This document shows positions 1 to 11,600 of a stretch of 64,000 nt of DNA, piece by piece. Position 1 is the stretch's first letter. Each line of letters begins with the position of its first letter. Below the pieces are notes generated by a model. The model had not been told where the DNA came from. It made no database searches and saw nothing but the letters and a program-made list of their open reading frames with translations. Position numbers and translations under genes: made by a program. The DNA comes from Hermatobates lingyangjiaoensis (lineage: Eukaryota > Arthropoda > Insecta > Hemiptera > Hermatobatidae): the NCBI GenBank assembly GCA_026182355.1, contig JAPFBL010000105.1, positions 859,001 to 923,000 of the forward strand, in the 5' to 3' direction.

Positions 1-2137
1 AGGCATTTCCTTTCATGAAGCTAAAGATTTTCGCAATTATATATTAAATAAAAGTGAAAGATATTTCTTTAAAAACAGAATGAAGTTCATTAAAGAACTT
101 ATAATCTAAAGTTCATTTTAGAAAATGTGGAATGAAGCACAATAGGAAAAATATAGCAGCGGTGTGCATGAGTCCAATGATGCTCGGTATCACAGTTTAA
201 CAATTTGTCAGTCCTTTTAAATCAATAATTTTATTTTTGTTATGACTAATAAAATAAATGTAGTTACAATAAAATTAATGAAAACAATAAATTTTTAATA
301 TGATTTAAATAGTATTTACAATAGTGTTTGGTATTACGTCTAAACTGTAACCAAATTAAAATAAAAACAAACTCAATTGGTTGTCAACGAGTTTTTTTTA
401 TTATAATGACTTGTTGACAATATAGTGGCCTACATTAAACATTATAATAAGTTGAGTGTAAACCACTCCAATGTTTTCAAAACACTCCACCGACCAAATA
501 CTAACGACAACTGGAAAACTAGTTTTGTCTTAACAGTGAGCATTATGTTAAAAACATAAGAAAGTCAGTAATTCAGTTAGGTAAGTTTAAAATATGCCCA
601 GATGCTTCTGAACCAGTTTATTATTCGTATGAAATATAATAACGTAGTTTTAGTACAAGGACAGTCAAAAGCACAGCTTTAATAAATACTTTATTTGAAT
701 GAGATGTTAAAATGAGCAGCTCTTACAAGTAACTCTGACTTTATACTATACATTCATCTACGATCTAGGAGTAGGTAAAAATATATCTATAATACAGTAT
801 TCAATATAAATTGGTATCTATCTTAATAATATACAGAGACAAAGGCCTTTAGTCAACCTTCTGTGACCATAGTTAATAATGAACTACAGGGTAAACACAC
901 AAACAATAGACCAACCTCACGTTAAGGTTAAGTTCAAAAAAAAAAAAGAAAAAAAGTAAGGAATGTTCACAAACATAATTTATAATATCGTCATTGTGCC
1001 AAAGAGCCCTTTTTCAATTGAAATAGAGATAATATCATAGAAGGGTGTATTTTAAGTACACATACTAAGAGGTTTTTTTCTTTTAAAGTAAATGGTGCAG
1101 AGCAAGTTCTATTCATGATAGTAAATTACTAAAACTACATAATATTTCACAGACAAGATATCTTAAAACAATAAAAATGAATTCATTGCAAATTTTTATG
1201 CATAAAATAAAAAAAAAACAATACTATTACAACAAGAAATAAACAAGAATTACTGATCTTGTTAGCATTTACTAATACATCATTTAGACAAACAAGCAAT
1301 ATACCGACTGGAATTAAATAATGAGTTCACCATTTACCTATTTAGTTCATATGATACAATTTTTTGATATATAATATGCAAAACACAAATGGAGTAGTCT
1401 TAACAACAATACTAACAGAAACAATCATAGAATTAGTTTAAAACTAAAAAAATAGCTTTGTTCCAAATCAAGAATATAGCTACTTTAATTGTTATTGTTT
1501 CATATTTGTATATAACTTAAACTAATAAAATATATTATAAGAACTTTAACTTTTCAAATAGAAAAAGTTACCTTCAACATTATTTTTATTTAAAACCAAT
1601 TCAAAGAAATGATTTACAGGCTCCCGGTTCATCCATGAAATATCAGCCAAATATTATACTAATAACACAAAAAAGTGGAAAAATTTTCACAAATTGGAAT
1701 GGAGTTATTATCTTGATAATGGAATTTGATCGAAGTATTATTAGTACATAAATCAGTTGAATTTAAATTGAATTTTATTATTTCCTTTATAACAACACCT
1801 ACGGCCAATAAAATTGTTTATACAATGGAAAAACATAGTTAATTCATATCAACCCACATTGAAATCTTTATTGTATAACACTATGGAATACTTAAATACC
1901 TGTTATTTATTCCATATATTTTTAATAATATTCTTATTTAATAATTAAATAATTATTAATGAACCTTTATTACAGATATTAATTGTAATAAGAACATAAC
2001 CTGTAAGTTGTAGGTATCAAAAGGTTTTCGCAAAGGTTTCACTAGTCTAAATGAAACTTAAGTCCCATTCATTTCTCCTAAACAAAGACCCAGAGTGGTC
2101 TGAAAATAGGTATACATAGTACCTATATATTGATATA
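1..2137. other. AT-rich sequence, no gene recognised
   Basis: Very AT-rich DNA without a convincing exon, RNA gene or repeat on either strand. It lies downstream of the last CARMIL exon that could be placed, so the missing CARMIL 3' end and UTR could be here, but no splice-bounded reading frame was seen. Confidence 0.5.
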
Positions 2138-2145
2138 TATATATA

Positions 2146-2279
2146 TAAACTACATTGACATAAAGAACACTCAGAAATGAAACAGAAACTCACTACTATA
2201 TTTCGATATCCTCGTCATCAGGAAGATGGTAGTGAGTTTCTGTTCCATTTCTGAGTGTTCTTTATGTCAATGTAGTTTA
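2146..2279. repeat. Foldback element with a hammerhead-like tip
   Basis: Two ~51-bp arms (2146-2196 and 2229-2279) are almost perfect inverted copies around a 32-nt centre. A (TA)n tract abuts the left side. The centre, read on the minus strand, carries a hammerhead-like core, so the arms extend its helix I. The layout fits a Penelope-type terminal segment. Confidence 0.8.
2191..2236 (-). ncRNA. Hammerhead ribozyme-like motif (PLE type A)
   Basis: On the minus strand CTGATGA (2221-2215) is followed by one extra C, a short hairpin closing GA/TC, then GAAA and the self-complementary ATAT expected of a minimal helix III. H17 would be A and predicted cleavage precedes GTAGTGAG, which pairs with the arm 5' of the core across a 7-nt internal loop. 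Hammerheads of this minimal sort are known from Penelope-like retroelements; activity is inferred. Confidence 0.6.
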
Positions 2280-2309
2280 CTTAGTTCGTGGAATAGTTTC
2301 ATTTATATA

Positions 2310-2720
2310 TATATACATTTGTGTATTTTGGGAGCAGTCCTTCGTTCAAACATGCTTTATTAAATAGTTTGCCAATTTTCACTTTTGTCATTTTTCAAGT
2401 TTTCTAAAACTGGTTTTCCACCTTTTAGGTAATATGTACAACAATTCATCCAACAATTTATTGCGGAAGTTCATTCAAGTTACAAAAAACTCCTGACAGC
2501 TTAAAACTCCCTGACTGAAACGCTGGAGCACTTCATTTTATATGTTGGATATTAATGTTTTTTTGTGATATGATTTAGCCTATAGACTTTCGCAATAAAT
2601 CTTTTGGTGAATTATTGTACCATATTACCTGGTTGTTTCCCAACCAGTTTTAGAAAACTTGAAAAATTAACTCGAAAAAGAACTAAAATGAAAACTACCA
2701 TAGCATACTATTTAATAATA
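2310..2720. pseudogene. Inverted pair of decayed PLE 5' coding ends
   Basis: The minus strand (about 2465-2324) reads, with stops and shifts, a peptide like FRKLEK...KIGKLFNKACLNEGLLPKYTN. The plus strand (about 2576-2690) reads SFGELLY...RKLEKLTRKR. Both match the N-terminal segment of the younger copies at 5.58-5.96 kb, which resembles the basic helical start of Penelope-like ORFs. The two copies sit head to head. Decay makes the exact limits uncertain. Confidence 0.55.
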
Positions 2721-2737
2721 TATATATATATTTATCA

Positions 2738-2855
2738 ATGATCAAACCACAATAAGAAATGAAAAAAAAGACCAAGATCTTTCAACCGTAATAAGCAGTC
2801 TTCGTCAGAGTCAAAACCCAACATTTTTCCCATTTCTTATTGTGGTTAGATCATT
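2738..2855. repeat. Foldback unit, PLE type B, with hammerhead-like centre
   Basis: Arms of about 32 bp (2738-2769 and 2824-2855, containing AAACCACAATAAGAAATG and its complement) flank a hammerhead-like core. Related units recur at 3331-3425, 3488-3561, 13355-13440, 15352-15492 and 15625-15700. A (TA)n tract abuts the left arm. Confidence 0.7.
2770..2812 (-). ncRNA. Hammerhead ribozyme-like motif (PLE type B)
   Basis: Read on the minus strand: GACT, CTGACGA, one extra A, a 4-bp helix II (GACT/GGTT with wobbles), GAAA, palindromic AGATCT as helix III, T as H17, then GGTC. GACT and GGTC pair as helix I. All invariant hammerhead positions (CUGANGA, GAAA, UH) are present. This is the best preserved type B copy. 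Confidence 0.6.
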
Positions 2856-2936
2856 AACTGTTATATCACGTGTTTATTGTGAAACATTGTATATACTGAA
2901 ATTTACATAAATGGTCTGGATCTGATATATGACTAT

Positions 2937-3311
2937 TTGTTTCATGACCAAATGACTTGATTGTTTTTCTTGGGCGGAGTGGGGTTCTTGAAGTTGTAGG
3001 TTGCGGGCTCTAATGAAAGCCACGTACTTTGAGCATCTCTTCTATGAATTCACGTCTATCAGCATGACGAATATTATAAGCACTCGTACTCCCGCAGAAA
3101 ATAAACATTTGCCATGACAAGTGGAGAAGCTGATATCACATGACAACTGTTTATTTTCTCAGGGAGCGCGAGCCATTATAATATTTGTCATGTTGTAGAG
3201 GTGGCTTCATAGATGTTCAAAGTATTTGACTTACATTAGAGCCCGCAACCTACAACTTCAAGAATCCCCACTCCACACAAGAAAAATAATCGTCATTTGG
3301 TCATGAAACAA
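2937..3311. repeat. 375-bp palindromic element
   Basis: Arms 2937-3111 and 3143-3311 are imperfect inverted copies, beginning and ending in TTTCATGACCAAATGAC and its complement. The centre is about 30 nt. No coding capacity was seen. It is sandwiched between type B foldback units, so it may be the interior of a non-autonomous PLE or a nested foldback/MITE. Confidence 0.7.
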
Positions 3312-3330
3312 CCAATCATACATACATATA

Positions 3331-3454
3331 TGATCAAACCACAATATAAAATGGGGAAAAAAGATCGCTTGTTGTGGTTGAAAGATCTTGGTCTTTTTTT
3401 CCGATTTCATATTATGGTTTGATCATTGATTGTTATTTCACGTATTTATGTGAA

Positions 3455-3485
<31 letters not shown>

Positions 3486-3561
3486 CAATGATCAAAGACC
3501 GCTTGTTACGGTTGAAAGATCTTAGTCTTGTTTTCCCATTTCTTATTGTGGTTTGATCATT
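3331..3561. repeat. Two truncated type B foldback copies
   Basis: At 3331-3425 and 3488-3561 the type B arms recur around cores that keep the 3' half on the plus strand (…GGTTGAAAGATCTT) but lack the CTGANGA half, so both are inactive deletion derivatives. A (TA)n tract at about 3461-3485 separates them. Confidence 0.65.
3461..3485. repeat. (TA)n microsatellite
   Basis: Uninterrupted TA run between two type B foldback copies. Shorter TA runs lie near 2129-2147, 2719-2731, 3593-3614, 3834-3849, 4790-4800 and 4833-4850, most at the edge of a PLE-derived segment. Confidence 0.9.
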
Positions 3562-3614
3562 GATTGTTATTTCACGTGTTTATGTGAAATCTTTATATAT
3601 ATATATATTATATA

Positions 3615-4850
3615 AATATTAAAAACGGATGCTCCAAACGAACAAATAACTGAATTTACAACTAGGCAACCAAAAAAAGAATGCGTAAACACTCACGATT
3701 CACATTCATTTAGCCTACACACCGTTTACAGAAGATGATTAGAAGAAACACATGTGTGGAGACGCGAGAGGGTTTACCGACCGACACAAAGTCACTTTGT
3801 ATTCAGAATTGTGGGTTCTAGATGTAACTTTAATTATATATATATATATAAATATATTTACGGTAGTCTTTTCCATAGTGAGTCAATAGAATTGAATGAC
3901 ACATTTACAGACACAACACAAATATGGACCTCTTCTAAGAAACCGCCAATAATTTTTTTAATACAGAATTTATTACAGTATAACCAGAATGAATAACGAA
4001 AACTAGTCCGCTGATACAAGGAATCTACTGGAAATGTAATGTTATTTTATAATACTGTAAACTATATATATACTGAAATAAAACACCCAAACATCTATCA
4101 ATAGAATAGAGTAAGTACAAAATATAGAAAGTTCAAGTAAAAAATAAGGATGATTCAAAGTTATATTAAGGTATTAAAAGAGCAGGAGTCATAAATAAAA
4201 TCTTTTTCCCACTAGAAGAAAGTTGAAAAGAATGGCAAGAGGATAAAGAAATCATAACATTCTCTTCGACATAGTTACAAACGGATATAATTTATACATT
4301 CATATTGCAGTAGTCTTTTGATTAAAGAATTTGATCAGAAGAGTATTCTAATAAGATTGGACAAACTGTTATACAGTCCTATAATGCATTAATACTAACT
4401 GATACGAACAGAAAAAGAAAGCAGTATTAGTTGATTACAATATCCTTCAACTATATATATAAATATATTTCATTAAATTGTCTTTGACGCTCACTTCTCT
4501 TATCTTCTCATATATTCGATTTGTTCTTAAGTTTCTATTTCTTTTCTGTTGCTTGAATAAATTTTATATATATTATATTTATTATCCACTTAAATTAAAA
4601 ATCCAAAAGCTCGTTCACAAGAAAAAAACAAAAAGAAAGAATTACAAATCATTGATACCGTTCAGACATTCCATTGAAGACGGACACGAAATAGAAGAGT
4701 TCATCCATTTTTTACTTTTTATAAAAAAAAATCAAAAAAGAAACAATTTAATGAAATTTTTAAAAGATAGGCTCTCACTATAGTACAAATATATATATAT
4801 AAATATTTAATAATAATATTTTATATATAAACTATATATATATATATATA
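3615..4850. other. AT-rich spacer, no gene recognised
   Basis: Contains short TA tracts and an open frame at 4478-4783 (+) whose predicted peptide is low-complexity, hydrophobic and lysine-rich, with no recognisable family. Nothing supports a real gene. Confidence 0.5.
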
Positions 4851-5488
4851 GGTGTGTTCTCTAATTGGGATTCTGTCAATTTTCTAGATAAAAAAACCAA
4901 ACTCTCGTTGCCGACGTTTCGGTTTTATTTAAAACCTTTTTCATAGGCCCACAAACAAAGGATAATAAGAAATCACATATCAACATCAAACATATACACA
5001 ATATGAAAATGGATTGTTACAACTTATGAATATTACAAGCAGCAGTATTTCAGAGATATATACAACAATATTACTTACGAAGTAAGAATTTTTTAACTAA
5101 GAAAATGAAAATTACGTTATTTAAAGGAACAAATAACCTCAACACTGTTCATTCAAGGGAACTAAATAAATGAAATTTCACTAAAACTCAGCATAACACT
5201 CCAGAATAAATATTACTTAAATTAGTAATATCACTTCTATGATTAATCGAACTTAGATGCTTTTTAATATATAACATCTCAAGTGTCTTCCTTCTTTTCC
5301 CATCCTTTTTATTTTCTATTTAGTTGTATCTAAACATATTGTGTATATGTTTGATGTTGATATGTGATTTCTTATTATCCTTTGTTTGTAGGCCTATGAA
5401 AAAGGTTTTAAATAAAACCGAAACGTCGGCAACGAGAATTTGATTTTTTATCCTAAAAATTGACCGAATCCCGATTAGAGAACACACT
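4851..5488. repeat. Inverted pair of PLE terminal segments
   Basis: Arms 4851-5005 and 5333-5488 are ~155-bp inverted copies separated by 327 bp. Each arm begins at the outside with GTGTGTTCTCTAAT and carries a hammerhead-like segment ending CCGAAACGTCGGC. A TA run abuts the left edge. Confidence 0.75.
5391..5433 (+). ncRNA. Hammerhead-like motif, variant core
   Basis: Segment GGCC, TATGAAAAA, then a 6-bp hairpin GGTTTT/AAAACC, then GAAA, palindromic ACGT, C and GGC. GGC can pair with GCC upstream as helix I. The CTGATGA core is degenerate (CTATGAA), so the copy is probably inactive. The mirror copy is at 4908-4949 on the minus strand. Confidence 0.4.
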
Positions 5489-5580
5489 TATTATATGAAA
5501 CGGTCGATGTATTATTGAATCTGTTATATAGTATATATATATATTGGTGTGTTTAGGGAGCAGACCTTCTTTTAAACATA

Positions 5581-5962
5581 TTTCATTAAATTGCTTGCCT
5601 ATCTTTATCCTCTCGTATTTCCTCGATACTTTTTCCAATCTTCTTATTAAAGACTTCCATTGGCAGGGAAGAGCATAAACAAGCTCACCAAAAGATTCGC
5701 TTTTATAGTTCATCAATATTTATTTTTACTGATAAATACACTACACTAAAAATTCGGTTATTGAATAACCGAAACCGGTCTGTTTCTATTTTTAGTGTAG
5801 TGTAGTTATCAGTAAAAATAAATATTGATGAACTATAAAAGCAAATCTTTTGGTGAGCTTGTTTATACTCTTCCCTGCCAATGGAAGTCTTTAATAAGAA
5901 GATTAGAAAAAGTATCGAGGAAATACGAGAGGATAAAGATAGGCAAGCAATTTAATGAAATA
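5581..5962. pseudogene. Head-to-head pair of PLE 5' coding ends
   Basis: Arms 5581-5753 and 5789-5962 are inverted copies. Each arm encodes the same start: minus strand from 5716, plus strand from 5825, MMNYKS(E/K)SFGELVY followed by LIRRLEKVSRKYERIK and FNEI. The minus copy continues CLKEGLLPKHTN before degenerating. The basic, helical N-terminus is typical of Penelope-like ORFs, but no reverse transcriptase follows on either side. The 5-residue difference between copies and intact frames suggest recent origin. The plus copy ends at a TA run. Confidence 0.65.
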
Positions 5963-6968
5963 TATATATATTACAGTAACAAAACAACACTTAAAAGTTC
6001 AAGACCCCTCCTAAACAAGGAGCAAGTCGATTGTTAAAAGAGACGACAAAAAAAAGGGTTTGACGTCTTCCTGGTTGGGACGTCAAATGAGCTGAGTCAC
6101 CTAGAAGACACATCTCTCTCTCACTACCTTAACCATCCGTTCCAATGATATCCTCATGACGAACCACATCTCAAAATATGGACTTGCTCTTAATGTGCCT
6201 TGCTCTTTTAATACATTGGGTTAATTTCAAGATTTTAATAAGGAAAGTCCAGATTAAATTTTCATATTAGTATTTATATATCAAAATACAGAAATAGTCT
6301 AACCGAACAATAAAAAACTTATACATAAAACACAAAACAAAATCTGTTCAAAATATCAATCATAGTAAGCGCTTTGTTCTGTTTTGTGTTTTAAGTACTA
6401 TCGTCTTAAAAATACGTTAAAAAATTCAAAATAAACACAAGATATTAGCAGCAAAGAAATAACCAGAATGATGGAAGGAAAAATATTCCTTCAATTTGAA
6501 AAAAAAAAAGTATTTCGATTCAAAAATGCTCGTTCATCAAGTGGTGATTTCAGAACGGACAGAAGAACGAAACAACAAAAACTCACACGGTATTTTGACA
6601 TCCGTTATCACCAAACTGCCAGGAATTAAGAAAGTAAACCAGTATGAGTTCTAACTTGCCTTTCATGCGGTTTGCTATTCCTCCTGATGACGGCACCAGT
6701 ACCATAATATAGTAAGTTTTTGTCGTTACCATTCTGTCTTTTTCCATCGTGAATCATTATAATTTTAAAGTCCTTTCTTGGACTGTTTCCATTAGATGAA
6801 TATATCTATATAGTTATTTCAATAGGACAATTCAATTGAGACGGATTTTTTAAAAACTGTCAATTAACATAGAACACACAACGGAGAAAAATACTAACTA
6901 TAGCCGTTATTTCAAACTAACAGACCAGAAGAGAAGTTGTTGAAAAAGAGAGAAAGATAAAGATAAAG
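5963..6968. other. Degenerate repeat-rich spacer
   Basis: No gene recognised. Contains relics of the type A PLE terminal unit: TTCAAAATATCAATCATAGTAAG near 6348-6371 and CTCCTGATGACGG…ATAATATAGTAAG near 6681-6715, where the GAAA element is lost. Confidence 0.45.
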
Positions 6969-6971
6969 AGA

Positions 6972-7015
<44 letters not shown>
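6966..7015. repeat. (GA)n microsatellite
   Basis: Mostly AG dinucleotides with AAAG interruptions at the left end. A type A PLE relic (CTCCTGCTGATAAAC…AAAATATC) follows at 7029-7070. Confidence 0.9.
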
Positions 7016-7019
<4 letters not shown>

Positions 7020-7070
7020 TCCGCATTCTCCTGCTGATAAACAACCGTTCAAAATATCGTCTATAGTAAG

Positions 7071-8583
7071 CCTCTATCTTACCTGTAATGTCTTCCATTT
7101 TAATTTTTATTTTTATATATATATAAAATAAATTATGGAAATGCAATTAATAGGTGGAATTATAAAAAAAAAAGTATATACGATAATAGCTACAACTTTC
7201 CGAAATATTCCAAACAGAAAAAATAAGGTATAAGGTTAAATAAAGTAAGATTAAAAAATTTTTTGAATATAGATGTTGATTCTCTGTTTTGATTTTCTGA
7301 TGTGACCACTTATACATAAAGGTATAAGTACAACAGCCTACAGAAAGAAATTATCCTTAAATTTCAATACAAGGTAACATATACCCTTACCTTCTCCTTA
7401 AATCTTATTCCACCTAAGTTCCCTGGGAGGCTACCTACCTAATGAACTGTCATTTTATTACGTTTTTATAGGCACTTTATTTTGAATATTTTAAATAATT
7501 TCCCAGATGCTATGTCTTCATTATCCACATTTTTCCAAAAAGGACTGTTCGACTTATCGCTATTGTTCTTTTAATTCATTCGAATATTATACGTAAATAC
7601 ACTCATAAAAAGACTATGGAATAGATAATTTTGTCTTAACACTAGTCATTTCAATCTTCAATTTTAATTAATCATCAAATTAACTTCTTAAGATTAATTA
7701 AAAACTTATCAAACAAATGAGAAACAGTCTACACATTATATTAATAGATTATATTTAAAAAGTGAAGTTTATTATAAACAATGTAAATTACTGTGACAGA
7801 CTTTTAATTCGCTAAGTAAAAACTGAATCTATAATACAATGTCACCATTACTCATGACCTCTGAGTGTTTTACATACCTTCAAACCTAGTTACACAGCAA
7901 TTATATATTTTGAACAATATTCTCATGTTAAACTTATGATATCATTTTTTTCAAATTTAATTAAAATATGTAACGGCCTAGTTTTTAAAAAGCACGTAAT
8001 TAATTTATTGAAATAGGTAAAAGGCCACGGGCCTTGAGGAAGTGAGAGTTCAGTCTTTTAGCTGAAATTACAGTCTAATACTTTCTATTTACTAGACAAG
8101 CAAGGTCAACAAGGGAATTAACCACCGAGTCGCTATCATCAATACCTATAAACTAACCGCAATTCCAAAAATTACCCTATTATTCTGGCAAATGAAAATA
8201 GATTTCTTTTCAATGGAATTCGTAACCGCTTTGGCACTGAACAGGTAAAGTATAAATCACAAATTTTAATTGTAAATCCAATCTACAGACAAACCATAAT
8301 TTACACTAATGGACTAAATCAACAATTAATAAAATATAAACGGGTCAACATATTAAAATGGTAATGCCGTAAAATAAGATTACAAACGAAAAGCGTATAG
8401 AAAATTTATAAAAAATATTTGAAGACTAAGAAATAATGGTAGTAGCTGGCTTTGATAGAACTACAAATAGTGTAGTTCTAGTGGGACAGAGGAAATCAAT
8501 AACGTGGCTAAGAATGCACGAGTAGACTCTGCTCCAAGTCCACCACAACCCAAGATATTATCAAGGCTTCTCTAGCTGCTTAC
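7071..8583. other. AT-rich sequence, no gene recognised
   Basis: No exon with CARMIL similarity was found here, although the reading frame at 8584 ends in phase 1 and must continue to the left if that exon is real. Confidence 0.5.
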
Positions 8584-8652
8584 CTAAGTTGGCAGCCAAA
8601 TCCTTCACCGACTTCTTCTCCAAACCGCCCTCTAAAATCAAACATGAGATAC
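8584..8652 (-). CDS. CARMIL: CARMIL exon 29 (candidate)
   Basis: AG acceptor and GTAAG donor bound a frame reading [29 protein letters not shown] resembles conserved tail motifs of CARMIL-type proteins. Phase 1 in matches exon 28 if that exon is spliced. It ends in phase 1, so a further exon is expected. Confidence 0.5.
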
Positions 8653-11600
8653 CTGAAAAACATACTAAAACCAAGAAATTGTTATTATTAACAAATAAAT
8701 TGGTATTATTAATTTCACTGCTCTCTATATCAAATAGTCATAATACGAGGGTAATTCCAAAGGAAAGGCTCGATTAGATTGTTCAATATTTTAACCAAAG
8801 CAAATGTAATATATTCACAATGGAGTTTTTCAATGTGACAACCAATGGTAGCTCTCAGGCAATATCAACGCGAGACAAAGAATCTCAACACCACGGTCCT
8901 CTGAATAATCGCTGCTAATATTCCATGCTGAAGGTGGAAACAAACCAGATAAGCATGACTTCTTTTTTCAGCACAAAACGATTCGGGCCCCAGCTGTATT
9001 CCAAGATCATGCGAACAGTTTTTACCGGTCGAGAAGAGAAGATTAACTGGGAATGAGGAGTTTAAATTCTAATAGTACAGTAATAATCTCTCTGCTGCCA
9101 ATAATCATATAATTTTCAACAGAATGCTTGATAACTAAGAAAAATTTGTGATTGTGAAACAGAAACAGTTAACGATTGTGAACTATTGAATTAATTCAGT
9201 AGTTATAATTAATTAAATAAAATTAGTGAAGTAATAATTAATAAAGGCACACTTTTATAAATAAATAATTAAAAATATTAATTACTCATAATATTAACAA
9301 TATCTAATTACTAATATTATTTTTTTTTAAAATAATCACTGCTAAATATATAGAGTTCAACATTATCAAAGCTAAGGAAAACACTGTATTACTAAAATTC
9401 ATATCTATTGATATAATAAAAATACGAGGATAAAGTGTGTTTTACAGGTAGTGCAGTCCTTTTAGTTCTGAACATTGGAGGTTTGAGTCTTTTGTTTCGC
9501 TCTGGGATTTCCATCTGGGAGATGAAAAATCTGCACACTGCCCCGAGCCTCTACGACTCAGTTTTCGTTAACATCCTTACTCTAATAAACGTAGTGAGTT
9601 AAAATTTAGGACTCTCTCATTACCTTATCAATATGACAATGATACTTGACTAACCTAAAATGAGTACCAAACAATGCACCATGATTTCTACCCCTAAATC
9701 ATCGCTAAAAGAGTGGTCGTTTAGAACAACAACAACCAAAAATATGCTAAATAGTGGGAAATTTACAATCGTTAATCAATAATTTAAAAAAAAATTAACT
9801 GTAAGTACAAATACATAAAAATTTAATGTTTAACCAGTGGAATTTAGAGAAGGAGGGTCCGTGGAGTCTGGGGTGTTGGTGGCGGATGATGACGGCTCGC
9901 TGAGACCCTCCGCCATTTCTGAAACAAGCGTTAGTGTCATCTATATAGGCAGCACTACACCACTGCGGTCGAAACAACCGACCAGCAGTTACACTTCTTA
10001 ACCAGCTTATCATAAACAATCAACCAAAACAACTCCTAACTTTCAATAATTTACTCTGTTAATTAATTAGCATATTACGAGGTTTTAATGGGTCAATAAT
10101 TTTTGATAAAGTTATTACAATTTACTAAAGTGATGACCCTCTAACACAATATGATTTATTACACTTCTGCAAATTTTCAATATCAGTAATTTAAATATAA
10201 AAATAGTATTAGCGTAAGAAATATCATCATGTATTTAAAACTGGAAAATAACAACATGAAAAGAGACAAGAATATTACAACTGAGGAAAATCTGGGGCTG
10301 CAATATGTCAATATATACCACTTAGAATAGTCCGAAAGTACAGTAAATGAGAGTATTTATTTAAAAAATAAAATATTTCAATTCTAAATGAAACTGAAAT
10401 AAAATGGTAAAGTATCTTGAAGCAGACGTTTAAACCACAATCGATTAAAATTTACATAATAATCCTCTATACAATCGTTTTAGATCGACTAGTTTTTGCA
10501 ATATTACTAATCAAACCAGGGTAATAATCTTTTATTAAGATTCATTTTATTTTAGTAATAGTTAAATTATTTGTCATAATGGTTTTTATGAACTATCAAA
10601 AAAAAAGAAACAAAATACAGTTACTAATTATAAAATACTATATAATGGAAATATGTACCGTACTTGCAATGAACTCGTTGCAATAATAGAACGCATAATG
10701 ACATCAATTTAGCTCATTGTAAACTGTTTGGATTGTTCGGCACAAGTAGGGGAGTGATGGGAAAAAGTGAATAGATGTCAGTAGCGACAGTGTGGCACCT
10801 TACCTGACTTGTCATTGTAGAGAGAGGACCACGGCCTCGACTTGCTGTTGGGAGGGACACTGCTGCTTTCACTCAGAGTGCTCTAAACAAATGCCAAATA
10901 TTCTCAGTATAACATCCATACCTAAAAAAGTTCAACATTTTTTCCCTAACACCACCCTCATACAGGCAAACGTCTCTCGGGTAGTACAAGAGGGCAAAGG
11001 GTGGTACCCATCCAAGTATTGACCAAACCCAATGGTTATTTACTTTGAAATCTAACGGGAATCGGCTTATTCAACAAGTTTATGGGCGGTCCTTCTAAAG
11101 AAAATAAATTGAGGTTACTTTCTTAGCAAAACTTTGAGATTCGAAGAGTCATACTCTTCAATGAAAGATATATAGGGGTAATTGTCCCGTGAACCAGATG
11201 TGCATCTCAAATAAATTTGTGCCAGAATTCCATTGATAATCGTAGGTGTCGATCCATATATCTCTTGGTCTCATTTTTTTTGAACATACAAAATATTTGA
11301 AAGAATGAATTTTATATTCCATTAAATTTTCGTGGTAACTTCTTTGACAATGGAATCAGATGTGTTTATCTGATCATCCTATACAATACAGGTACATGCA
11401 GATAAAACTATTATTCATTACTTATTTTTCATTTTGAAAAAATAATTGTAAAATACTGTACGCGTACGGATAGTTCTACTATAAAAACATGATAACAGAG
11501 AAGCCACAGGATTCTCATCTACCACATAACTCTTTGATTTATGTCTAACAGTTTACATAGTATGGATAAAATTTAATATTTATCTGTTTTACTTCCTCTT

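Noticed and set aside
4478..4783. 101-codon open frame
   Set aside because: Low-complexity Phe/Ile/Tyr/Lys composition expected from AT-rich DNA.
6053..6115. GACGTCTTCC…GGGACGTC inverted bases
   Set aside because: Short and without the hammerhead or PLE signatures seen elsewhere.
8940..9060. Minus-strand frame reading [19 protein letters not shown] and on
   Set aside because: No phase-compatible splice sites, no CARMIL similarity; possibly part of an old repeat.
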